Shown here: in pieces, positions 1-7,153 of the stretch
Numbering within the stretch: position 1 is the first letter of the stretch
How the letters are laid out: each line of letters opens with the position of its first letter
Virus record (IMG/VR): IMGVR_UViG_3300025872_002429
Location: 1 to 41,396 of that record
Length of the DNA: 41,396 nt
Source: a virus
Reading direction: 5' to 3' (one strand)
The notes under the pieces: model-generated
The model's database searches: none
What the model saw: the letters and a program-made list of their open reading frames with translations, nothing else
Told to the model about the DNA's origin: nothing
Translations under genes and position numbers: made by a program

Positions 1-1
1 A

Positions 2-349
2 ATTAAACATTATGAAAACCCACAAGCGGTGACGAAAGAAGATTTTGAAAAAGATTTAAATCATTTTAAATATATTAAAAGATTGTTAAAAAGATATAAA
101 AGAGAGGGTGAATTAAAAACTCATCTTCTCTTAAATCATTTTATTATTCTTTATAATATTTTTGGTGAAGCGACAACTCCTATGTTATTTTTCAAAATTG
201 AAAAAGATTTGTGGTCTTATTTAAAAAGTTTTATAATATTTCTTGGACGATTCCCAGAATATCCAAAAACAAGAATACACGATATTCCAGTTGATATAAA
301 CTGTTTATCGGAATTGCAAAAGATCTATCATGGAAAAGAAGAAGATTGA
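2..349 (+). CDS. Conserved phage hypothetical protein, 5' truncated by window edge
   Basis: The reading frame is open from base 2 with no stop, so the true start probably lies to the left; the internal GTG at 29 is an alternative start. The visible 115 residues begin IKHYENPQAV, are rich in Lys and aromatic residues and contain a hydrophobic stretch (LLLNHFIILYNIFG). I associate this with a small conserved protein of T4-like cyanophages, from memory only. Its 3' end overlaps the next gene by 20 bases, so the two are probably cotranscribed. No catalytic motif is visible. Confidence 0.75.
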   Translation: MKHYENPQAVTKEDFEKDLNHFKYIKRLLKRYKREGELKTHLLLNHFIILYNIFGEATTPMLFFKIEKDLWSYLKSFIIFLGRFPEYPKTRIHDIPVDINCLSELQKIYHGKEED

Positions 350-551
350 TAAAGTTATTGAAGCATTTCGTCATTATATAAATTTGAAAGAAGAGGGAAT
401 TGTTGGTGGACCAACTAATAATGTTGGTGGAGGTCAAATAGCAGGAACTCCTGAAGCAGATCCAGGAAATCCGCCAGTATTTAAGAAGAAAAAGAAAAAT
501 ATTTATCTTGGAATTGGTTCTCGTAAAAGGTGGATGAGACCAAAAAAATAA
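330..551 (+). CDS. Small conserved cyanophage hypothetical protein
   Basis: A 73-residue protein overlapping the upstream gene. The N-terminus is a charged helix (MEKKKIDKVIEAF), followed by a Gly/Asn/Pro-rich linker (GGPTNNVGGGQIAGTPEADP) and a very basic tail (KKKKKN, RKRW). This layout looks like a short protein of T4-like cyanophages of unknown role. There is no enzymatic motif. The basic tail could bind nucleic acid, which is inference only. Confidence 0.75.
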   Translation: MEKKKIDKVIEAFRHYINLKEEGIVGGPTNNVGGGQIAGTPEADPGNPPVFKKKKKNIYLGIGSRKRWMRPKK

Positions 552-669
552 ATAATTAAGTGTTGGCATAGGATGCCAATGAAAACTAAAAACCAAGCAA
601 CACTTTATTCCCTTCAAAGAATTACAAATTCGGTCGTAAAATGGACGGGACTTATGACCGCTTTGTGTC

Positions 670-697
670 TTGACAAGACAAGGTAATCTGGTAGAAT
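670..697 (+). promoter_or_regulatory. Sigma70-type promoter for primase
   Basis: TTGACA (670-675) and TAGAAT (692-697) are separated by 16 bp, with the primase ATG 25 bases downstream. The 170-bp gap 552-721 otherwise holds only a perfect 7-bp hairpin with a 3-nt loop (563-579) that has no U-tract. Confidence 0.6.
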
Positions 698-721
698 AGA
701 TGGACGCTTCAGTGTATCGTT

Positions 722-1690
722 ATGGATTTTGTTGATGTTAAATACCTCAATTTGATTTCTTCTAGATTTCAAAAGTTTAAAAAGGTTAAGCATAACCTCT
801 ATAATTTTCGTTGTCCAATTTGTGGAGATTCGCAAAAAAATAAAAATAAAGCAAGAGGATATTTGTATCAAGTAAAAAATAATACAAACTTTAAGTGTCA
901 TAATTGTGGACTCAATATATCCTTCAATAACTTTTTAAAGCAGATTGATACTACAATTCACAAACAGTATATTTTTGAGAAATTTAAAGAGGGACATTCT
1001 GGTAAAAACTTTACTGTAGAGAAACCAGAATTTAAATTTGAAACTCCAAATTTCAATCCTAAACTAGATTTGCCAAAAGCATCAGAAAATCTAAACGCAA
1101 AGAAATATCTTGAAAGTAGAAAATTAAACTCAAATAACTATTATTACACTGAAAAATTTAAGGAGTGGACTAACTCTCTTCAACAAACATTCGACAGTGT
1201 GGATAAAGATGAACCAAGGATTATTATTCCTTTGTTCTATCAAAATAAGTTAGTCGGATTTCAGGGAAGATCACTTGGTCCCAGCAAAGTAAAGTATATT
1301 ACTATAATGCTTGATGATGACGCACCAAAAATCTACGGTCTTGATAAAATACAAAAAGACAAAACTGTTTATATCACAGAAGGTCCATTTGACTCCTACT
1401 TTGTTCGCAACGCGATTGCTTTGTGTGGAGCTGATGGTGATGTTAGTCAGTTCGGTATTAGTGATTTTGTTTGGATTTATGATAACGAACCACGTAATTC
1501 AGAAATCCACAATAGAATTTCAAAAGTCATTGATCGTGGAGAAAAAGTAGTTATCTGGCCAAATACAATAAAAGAAAAAGACATTAATGAAATGATATTA
1601 TCTGGACTAAATGTACAGTCCGTGATAGAATCTAATACTTATTCTGGATTAGAAGCAAAACTTAAGTTTACTACTTGGAAGAAAATATGA
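722..1690 (+). CDS. DNA primase (T4 gp61-like)
   Basis: A 322-residue phage primase that should make RNA primers for lagging-strand synthesis together with the replicative helicase (T4 gp41). An N-terminal zinc-binding module is visible as CPIC (31-34) and CHNC (59-62). The C-terminal half carries a TOPRIM-like core: VYITEGPFDS with Glu220, then WIYDNE (251-256) as the acidic DxD-like motif. Length and domain order fit T4-like gp61. The stop codon overlaps the nrdA start (ATGA at 1687), implying translational coupling of replication and nucleotide supply genes. Confidence 0.85.
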   Translation: MDFVDVKYLNLISSRFQKFKKVKHNLYNFRCPICGDSQKNKNKARGYLYQVKNNTNFKCHNCGLNISFNNFLKQIDTTIHKQYIFEKFKEGHSGKNFTVEKPEFKFETPNFNPKLDLPKASENLNAKKYLESRKLNSNNYYYTEKFKEWTNSLQQTFDSVDKDEPRIIIPLFYQNKLVGFQGRSLGPSKVKYITIMLDDDAPKIYGLDKIQKDKTVYITEGPFDSYFVRNAIALCGADGDVSQFGISDFVWIYDNEPRNSEIHNRISKVIDRGEKVVIWPNTIKEKDINEMILSGLNVQSVIESNTYSGLEAKLKFTTWKKI

Positions 1691-3387
1691 GCAACGGAAC
1701 AAAAGTCATTAAAAGAAACGGTCGTATTGAATCACTTGACCTTGAAAAGATGCATATAATGGTTGAAGAAGCATGTAGAAGTCTTGCAGGGGTTTCCGCA
1801 AGTCAAGTTGAAATGACTTCTGGCATTCAATTTTATGATGGAATTACAACCGCAGAAATTCAAGAAATCCTAATTCGCTCTGCTTCAGATTTGATTGATT
1901 TGGATCATCCAAACTATCAATATGTTGCAGCCCGCCTACTTCTTTTTGCAGTTCGTAAGCAACTTTATGGAAAGATGAAGGAACTTCCTCATCTTGAGCA
2001 GCATATTTACACTTGCGTAAATGCTGAAGTGTATGATAACGATATTTACAACAAATATTCAAAAGAAGAAATTGATAAAGCCAATTCATATATTGATCAT
2101 GACCGCGACTATTTGTTCACTTATGCGGGCTTACGTCAGGTCGTTGACAAGTACCTTGTGCAGGACAGAAGTTCTGGTGGGGTATATGAAACTCCTCAGT
2201 TCATGTATATGATGATTGCTCTGACAATCTTCGCAGAGTATCCAAAAGAAACAAGAATGTCATATGTAAAGAGGTATTATGACGCAATCTCCAAACACAA
2301 AATCAACATCCCAACTCCCATCATGGCAGGAGTGCGAACGCCACTTAGACAATTTGCTAGTTGTGTTCTTGTTGATGTTGATGACACCCTCGATTCTATC
2401 TTTAGCAGTGATATGGCTATTGGTAGATACGTTGCACAGAGGGCGGGAATCGGCATCAACGCTGGTAGAATCCGTGGCATCAACAGTAAAATCAGAGGGG
2501 GAGAAGTTCAACATACGGGTGTTGTACCATTTCTCAAGAAGTTTGAAGCAACTGTCAGATGTTGCACGCAAAATGGCATACGAGGTGGATCCGCGACAGT
2601 CCACTTCCCAATTTGGCACCAAGAAATAGAAGACATTTTAGTTCTTAAGAATAACAAGGGAACGGAAGATAATCGTGTCCGTAAACTTGATTATTCTATC
2701 CAAATCAGTAAGTTGTTCTATGAAAGATTTATTCAAGACGGTGAGATCACGCTTTTCTCCCCACATGATGTACCTGGACTTTATGATTCTTTCGGACTCT
2801 CTACTTTTGATGATCTCTACTGTTCATATGAGAAAGATCCGTCCATTCCGAAAAAGACTCTTAAGGCACAAGAACTTATTCTTAACCTTCTCAAAGAACG
2901 TGCAGAAACGGGTCGTATCTACCTTATGAATATCGACCACTGCAATTCTCACTCTTCTTTTAAAGATAAAGTGAATATGAGTAATCTATGTGTTGCTGGT
3001 GATACAAAAATTTTTGTTGAGGTTGATTTGGGAAAACCTGATGTTTTTGACTTATGCGAATCAATTGCTACTGATTATGTTTCATTAATGTCTAATGTAT
3101 CTTTTACTATTAAAATTGAAGATTTGCAAAAATTGATTGATAATGGAGTTAAAATTGAAAATATAAAAGTTGCTTCTTATAGTTTTGAGGATAATTTCTT
3201 TTCTATACAACCAATTACTGCTTTTGCACAAACTTCACCAAAAGCAAAGGTAATGAAAATTACTGACGAAGAAAGCGGTAAAAGTATTGTGGTAACACCA
3301 GATCATAAAATATTCACAAAAAATCGTGGATATGTAATGGCAAAAGATCTAACTGAAACTGACGAATTAATGATACTTGACATATAA
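1687..3387 (+). CDS. nrdA: Ribonucleotide reductase alpha, N-terminal part fused to split-intein N-half
   Basis: Residues 1-434 are the N-extein of class Ia ribonucleotide reductase large subunit: an ATP-cone (KVIKRNGR at the start), then the reductase barrel with the redox Cys in RQFASCVLV. The frame then runs into an intein N-domain of 132 residues starting at Cys435 (base 2989; CVAGDTKIF). It carries a block-B type TPDHKIFT and ends in ETDELMILDI with a stop. The fusion point lies after SNL, so the catalytic SNLC-E motif is split. The start at 1687 (MSNGTK) is preferred over an in-frame ATG at 1675 because it gives an ATGA overlap with the primase stop. The partner half begins at 4136; trans-splicing should give a 766-residue enzyme, close to E. 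coli NrdA (761). Confidence 0.92.
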   Translation: MSNGTKVIKRNGRIESLDLEKMHIMVEEACRSLAGVSASQVEMTSGIQFYDGITTAEIQEILIRSASDLIDLDHPNYQYVAARLLLFAVRKQLYGKMKELPHLEQHIYTCVNAEVYDNDIYNKYSKEEIDKANSYIDHDRDYLFTYAGLRQVVDKYLVQDRSSGGVYETPQFMYMMIALTIFAEYPKETRMSYVKRYYDAISKHKINIPTPIMAGVRTPLRQFASCVLVDVDDTLDSIFSSDMAIGRYVAQRAGIGINAGRIRGINSKIRGGEVQHTGVVPFLKKFEATVRCCTQNGIRGGSATVHFPIWHQEIEDILVLKNNKGTEDNRVRKLDYSIQISKLFYERFIQDGEITLFSPHDVPGLYDSFGLSTFDDLYCSYEKDPSIPKKTLKAQELILNLLKERAETGRIYLMNIDHCNSHSSFKDKVNMSNLCVAGDTKIFVEVDLGKPDVFDLCESIATDYVSLMSNVSFTIKIEDLQKLIDNGVKIENIKVASYSFEDNFFSIQPITAFAQTSPKAKVMKITDEESGKSIVVTPDHKIFTKNRGYVMAKDLTETDELMILDI

Positions 3388-3392
3388 AATAG

Positions 3393-3446
3393 ATAGGAAG
3401 TGTAATGTCTGTATTTTATAAATAGTTATGAGATTACACTTCCTAT
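3393..3446 (+). promoter_or_regulatory. Late promoter enclosed in a 14-bp perfect hairpin before the first GIY-YIG gene
   Basis: ATAGGAAGTGTAAT (3393-3406) and ATTACACTTCCTAT (3433-3446) are perfect inverted repeats. The 26-nt loop contains TATAAATA (3417-3424), the exact T4 late promoter element. Late transcription should start near 3430, after the 5' arm. Read-through RNA from nrdA would contain the full stem, ending 1 nt before the ATG at 3448. This predicts translation of the endonuclease only from late RNA, as known for T4 I-TevI. Confidence 0.75.
3430..3443 (+). repeat. 14-bp copy of the nrdA C-extein junction sequence
   Basis: GAGATTACACTTCC occurs here and again at 4241-4254, where it encodes the EITLP of the C-extein just after the intein splice site. 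An 11-bp inverted copy lies at 3396-3406. The repeats flank the GIY-YIG gene and could be an insertion scar or an endonuclease target remnant. Confidence 0.7.
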
Positions 3447-3447
3447 A

Positions 3448-4143
3448 ATGAAAACATATATTGTTTATAAAATTACCAATAAAAAAAACGGAAAACCTTA
3501 CATAGGAAAAACAGAATACTCTTTGGAGCATCGTTGGTCTCGTCATTTATCTTCGGCAAGAAATGGTTCTAAATTTAGATTTCATTCTGCAATTAGAAAA
3601 TATGGAGAAGATTGTTGGGACTTATCTGTGATTGAAACTTACCAAACTGAAGATGAAAACTTTATTAATGAAAAAGAAACTCACTTTATCAAACTCTTTG
3701 AAAGTGATAGTAAAGGTTATAATGCCACTTCAGGAGGAACTGGTGGTTGGATGCTTCCAAGATGCTCACAGGAGGTTCAGGAAGAGTGGAGAAATGGTAT
3801 TTCCATAAGAACTACTGGTTATAATAATCCAAACCATTCTGGTTATAGTGATGAACAATTAATTGATTTTGGAATGAAGTTTATCAACAAATATAAATTT
3901 ATTCCTGGATTAAAAAGATTAATTAAATTCTGCCAAAAGGAATTGAATGTAGAGTTTCCTAAAAGTTTTTCTAAAAATAGATTTGGAGGAAAAAGAACAA
4001 ATTATACTAAAATTCTTGAAGAAAGAAGTGGTTTAAAATTTAATCCAAATCATAGGACTTTAGAAGAAAGAAAAAATCTTGCCGAAAAGGCATCTGTAAA
4101 TTCAACTATTATGTGGCAAAACAGGAGAAACAAAAATGCTTAA
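3448..4143 (+). CDS. GIY-YIG homing endonuclease inside the fractured nrdA
   Basis: A 231-residue protein with a complete N-terminal GIY-YIG nuclease core: YIVYKIT (4-10), YIGKT (18-22), the conserved Arg in HRW (Arg29), Glu in INEKET (75-77) and YNATSGG (91-97). The C-terminal part is basic and presumably binds DNA. It sits between the two halves of the split-intein nrdA and overlaps the IntC start by 8 bases. This matches the published fractured-gene arrangement, in which a free-standing homing endonuclease lies between split-intein halves. Expression is probably late, controlled by the hairpin/late promoter just upstream. Confidence 0.88.
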   Translation: MKTYIVYKITNKKNGKPYIGKTEYSLEHRWSRHLSSARNGSKFRFHSAIRKYGEDCWDLSVIETYQTEDENFINEKETHFIKLFESDSKGYNATSGGTGGWMLPRCSQEVQEEWRNGISIRTTGYNNPNHSGYSDEQLIDFGMKFINKYKFIPGLKRLIKFCQKELNVEFPKSFSKNRFGGKRTNYTKILEERSGLKFNPNHRTLEERKNLAEKASVNSTIMWQNRRNKNA

Positions 4144-5233
4144 GATTGAATACTTAGAAGAAGAAATTCCAGTTTATGATATTACAGTAGAGGATACTCA
4201 TAATTTCTTTGCAAATGATATTTTAGTTCATAATTGCCAAGAGATTACACTTCCGACCGATCCTATTCAACATATCGATGACAATATTGGAGAGATTGCT
4301 CTTTGTATTCTTTCTGCTATTAATGTTGGGAAAGTAAAGTCGGATGAAGAACTAGAAGATCTTTGTGATCTTTCTGTTCGTGGACTTGAAGAACTCATTG
4401 ATTATCAGAAGTATCCTGTAAAGGCAGCAGAGATTGCCACAAAGGCACGTAGATCTCTTGGAGTAGGTTTTATTGGTCTTGCTCATTATCTTGCTAAACT
4501 TGGATTCAATTACGACTCTCAGGAGGCATGGGATGCCGTAAATGGACTGTCTGAATCATTCCAGTATTATCTTCTGAAAGCATCCAATCAACTTGCTAAG
4601 GAAAAAGGACATTGTGAATACTTTGGTCGTACTAAGTATTCTGATGGTATTCTTCCAATTGATACTTATAAAACTGACGTAGACGAAATTTCTTCAATTC
4701 CATTACAACATGATTGGGAAAATCTTAGAGCATCCATCCTGGCTCACGGTCTCAGGCACTCAACACTGTCCGCACAAATGCCTTCAGAGAGCAGTTCCGT
4801 TGTGTCAAATGCAACCAATGGAATCGAACCTCCAAGGGATTACTTGTCCGTTAAAAAATCGAAGAAAGGTCCACTTAAGCAGATTGTCCCTCAATATGGA
4901 AGCCTTAAAAACCATTACACTCTTCTCTGGGAAATGGATTCCAATCGTGGTTATATTAATGTTGTTGCTATGATGCAAAAATATTTTGACCAAGCAATTT
5001 CTGGAAATTGGTCATACAATCCAGAAAATTATGCCAATAATGAAGTTCCTGTCTCAGTAATGGCACGGGATTTATTATCCACATATCGTTATGGTTGGAA
5101 AACAAGTTATTATCAAAACACATATGATATTAAAACTGATGAGGTAGTAGAAGAACCAAAACAAGACCTTCAATCACTTCTTCAAGAACTTTCTGGTGCC
5201 GAAGAGGAAGATTGCGAAAGTTGTAAAATTTGA
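4136..5233 (+). CDS. nrdA: Split-intein C-half fused to ribonucleotide reductase alpha C-terminal part
   Basis: Residues 1-33 are an intein C-domain (blocks F/G: VYDITVEDTHNFFANDILV then HN) ending at Asn33. The C-extein starts at Cys34 (base 4235), which is the catalytic Cys of the class I reductase motif SNLC-E, equivalent to E. coli Cys439. The 332-residue extein continues with GEIALC (second redox Cys), LPIDTYK, SNATNGIEPPR, YYQNT, and the C-terminal redox tail CESC near the end. Trans-splicing with the 1687-3387 product is needed for an active enzyme. Start is the first ATG, overlapping the endonuclease gene. Confidence 0.92.
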   Translation: MLKIEYLEEEIPVYDITVEDTHNFFANDILVHNCQEITLPTDPIQHIDDNIGEIALCILSAINVGKVKSDEELEDLCDLSVRGLEELIDYQKYPVKAAEIATKARRSLGVGFIGLAHYLAKLGFNYDSQEAWDAVNGLSESFQYYLLKASNQLAKEKGHCEYFGRTKYSDGILPIDTYKTDVDEISSIPLQHDWENLRASILAHGLRHSTLSAQMPSESSSVVSNATNGIEPPRDYLSVKKSKKGPLKQIVPQYGSLKNHYTLLWEMDSNRGYINVVAMMQKYFDQAISGNWSYNPENYANNEVPVSVMARDLLSTYRYGWKTSYYQNTYDIKTDEVVEEPKQDLQSLLQELSGAEEEDCESCKI

Positions 5234-5242
5234 CGAAAGTGT

Positions 5243-5276
5243 AAAGACCTGTTATTATAAATAGTAATAGGTCTTT
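5243..5276 (+). promoter_or_regulatory. Late promoter within a hairpin before the second GIY-YIG gene
   Basis: AAAGACCT (5243-5250) pairs with AGGTCTTT (5269-5276), and the intervening bases extend the stem with A-U and G-U pairs. TATAAATA (5256-5263) lies at the apex. The predicted late start near 5269 is exactly the first base of the 3' arm, so late RNA lacks the 5' arm. The next ATG is at 5287. Confidence 0.75.
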
Positions 5277-5286
5277 ATTTTATCTT

Positions 5287-5964
5287 ATGGAAGGTCGCAT
5301 TTATAAAATAACTAATCAAGTTAATGGTAAGTTTTATGTTGGTATGACCAGAAAGAAATTGAAATACAGATTTAATAATCATTGTTATGATGCATTAATT
5401 AGAAACTCAAATTCTTATTTCCATAAAGCAATAAGAAAATATGGTAAAGAAAATTTTATCATTGAAGAAGTTGAGGTATGTGAAAAAAATTTACCAGATA
5501 GAGAAGTATTTTGGATTTCTAAATTAAAACCAGATTACAACCAAACTATTGGTGGAGATAATGGAATTCTTGGATTTAGGCATACTGAAGAAACTAAAAA
5601 CTTTCTTTCTGAAAAAAGAAAGGGAAAATATACTGGAGAAAAAAATCCTTTTTATGGGCAGCATCATACACAAAAAACTAAAGACAAACTAAGTAGAATG
5701 AGAAAAGGGCAACCATCTCCTTGTGGATTTGCTGGAAAATCACATAAAGAAGAAAGTAAATCTAAAACTTCTCAAACTCTTAGAAATAATCCAAATATAA
5801 AAAGAACCAAAGTATTTCAGTATGATATTGAAGGAAACTTTTTAAGAGAGTTTCAATCTATTAGTGATGCTGCTAAATTTGTAGGAACAACTCCTTCTAA
5901 TATCAAATATACTTGTGAAGGAAAATTTAAACACTGCAAAGGATACAAGTGGAGTTATGAATAA
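5287..5964 (+). CDS. GIY-YIG homing endonuclease with NUMOD DNA-binding repeats
   Basis: A 225-residue protein. The nuclease core has RIYKITN (4-10), FYVGMT (16-21), Arg in KYRFN (Arg29), a Glu near 73 and YNQTIGG (84-90). It is followed by NUMOD3-like segments (HTEETKNFLSEKRKGK and KNPFYGQHHTQKTK) and a C-terminal NUMOD1-like helix-turn-helix (FQYDIEGNFLREF, SISDAAKF, GYKW). This order is typical of phage group-I-intron or free-standing homing enzymes. It directly follows the nrdA end and overlaps the next endonuclease gene. The likely target is nrdA/nrdB of related phages, by inference from position. Confidence 0.88.
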   Translation: MEGRIYKITNQVNGKFYVGMTRKKLKYRFNNHCYDALIRNSNSYFHKAIRKYGKENFIIEEVEVCEKNLPDREVFWISKLKPDYNQTIGGDNGILGFRHTEETKNFLSEKRKGKYTGEKNPFYGQHHTQKTKDKLSRMRKGQPSPCGFAGKSHKEESKSKTSQTLRNNPNIKRTKVFQYDIEGNFLREFQSISDAAKFVGTTPSNIKYTCEGKFKHCKGYKWSYE

Positions 5965-7054
5965 TTTTTATGTTTATTCTTATCTTCGTGAAGATAAGAG
6001 TCCATATTATATTGGAAAAGGTAGAGATAATAGATGCTTTGTAAAGGGGAAAAAGGAAAGTGTTAGTCCTCCAAGAGATAAAAACAGAATTAAAATAATT
6101 AAAAAAAATCTAACAGAACAAGAAGCATTTGAATTAGAAAAACTTTATATCCTAATGTTTGGTAGAAAAGATTTGGGGACGGGTATTCTTCGCAATCTTA
6201 CTAATGGTGGTGATGGTGTAAGTGGATATATTGTTAGTGAAGGTGTTAGAGAAGCAAGAAGAAGGAATGGAAAAGTAATTGGAAACAAGAATGCACAATT
6301 AAAAAGAGGAGTTTGTTCTCTCACAAAAGAACAACGAGTAAAAAATGGAAATTATGTAAAAGAAAATGGACTTGGGATATTTTCACAAACCCCAGAACAA
6401 AAAAAAGAAAATGGTAAAAAAGCAGGACAAAAAGCAAAAGAACTTGGTCTTGGAATATTTGCTATGACTGCTGATGAAAGAAGTGCTGCTGGAAAAATAG
6501 GTGGTGCTAAAAACAGAGATAATAAAACTGGGATTTGTGGATTATCTTATGAGGAAAGGAGTGATTGGGGAAAAAAATGTAAAAAAGAAGGTATTGGAAT
6601 ATTCTCACAAGAATACTTAAAAGTTCGTAGTCAAATTTTAAGTGAACAAAATTCTGGTGAAAACAATCCTATGTATGGTAAAACCCATTCACCAGAAACA
6701 AGAGAAAAAATTAGAAAAAAAGCACTAGAGAGAAAAGATAAAAAAATATACAAATTGAAAAATCCAAATGGAGAAATAATTATCTTTGAAAACTTTAAAG
6801 AATTTTGTGATAAAAATGATTTAAATTCAGGAGGAGTTGGTAATGTTTTGCGTGGAAAATATATTCAACATAAGGGATGGACTTTACCAGAAACAATTCT
6901 AGAGAAAAAAATTTACACGATTAAAAGTCCAGATGGAAAAATTTATACCTTTGATAGTATAAAACAATTTTCAAAAGAACATAATATTAAATGTGGTCTT
7001 GATGCAGTTTTGCGTGGTGTAAGAAAATCTTGTTATGGGTGGACAAAACCATAA
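5957..7054 (+). CDS. Large GIY-YIG-type homing endonuclease with repeated DNA-binding modules
   Basis: About 365 residues from the ATG at 5957 (preceded by GGAG); an in-frame upstream ATG at 5915 lies inside the previous gene and is less likely. The N-terminus FYVYSYL then YYIGKG is a divergent GIY-YIG core. The middle has at least three imperfect repeats with the pattern GLGIFSQTPEQKKENGKKAG, GLGIFAMTADERSAAGKIGG and GICGLSYEERSDWGKK. A NUMOD3-like KNPMYGKTHSPETREKIR-type element (here NNPMYGKTHSPETREK) and two similar C-terminal helix-turn-helix units (each ending in GW) follow. It overlaps the preceding endonuclease by 8 bases and is probably translated from the same late RNA. Confidence 0.82.
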   Translation: MNNFYVYSYLREDKSPYYIGKGRDNRCFVKGKKESVSPPRDKNRIKIIKKNLTEQEAFELEKLYILMFGRKDLGTGILRNLTNGGDGVSGYIVSEGVREARRRNGKVIGNKNAQLKRGVCSLTKEQRVKNGNYVKENGLGIFSQTPEQKKENGKKAGQKAKELGLGIFAMTADERSAAGKIGGAKNRDNKTGICGLSYEERSDWGKKCKKEGIGIFSQEYLKVRSQILSEQNSGENNPMYGKTHSPETREKIRKKALERKDKKIYKLKNPNGEIIIFENFKEFCDKNDLNSGGVGNVLRGKYIQHKGWTLPETILEKKIYTIKSPDGKIYTFDSIKQFSKEHNIKCGLDAVLRGVRKSCYGWTKP

Positions 7055-7063
7055 ACTTGGAGT

Positions 7064-7153
7064 ATGATAAAAACCAAATATTTTGGAGAGTTAAATAGAA
7101 TGTGTGAGTTAAGTTCAGTAGAGGAGGGAGAGTGTGAATCCTGCGCAGTTTGA
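7064..7153 (+). CDS. 29-residue ORF resembling the NrdA redox tail (remnant or micro-protein)
   Basis: An ATG at 7064 preceded by GGAG opens a 29-codon frame ending CELSSVEEGECESCAV and a stop. The last 15 residues match the true NrdA C-terminus (ELSGAEEEDCESCKI) at 9 positions including the CESC redox pair. It lies between the endonuclease genes and nrdB, where the ancestral nrdA 3' end would be expected. It is either the displaced original nrdA tail left after endonuclease-driven recombination or a small expressed peptide. It overlaps the GTG proposed for nrdB and its codons supply the AGGAGG ribosome site. Confidence 0.5.
   Translation: MIKTKYFGELNRMCELSSVEEGECESCAV

Noticed and set aside
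579-686. 35-codon ORF upstream of the primase
   Set aside because: It has no ribosome site, its 3' end covers the primase promoter -35 region, and no similarity is recognised.
2260-2622. Minus-strand ORFs inside nrdA and elsewhere in coding regions
   Set aside because: They are shadows of conserved + strand genes with no ribosome sites or family motifs. No minus-strand gene in the window was convincing.
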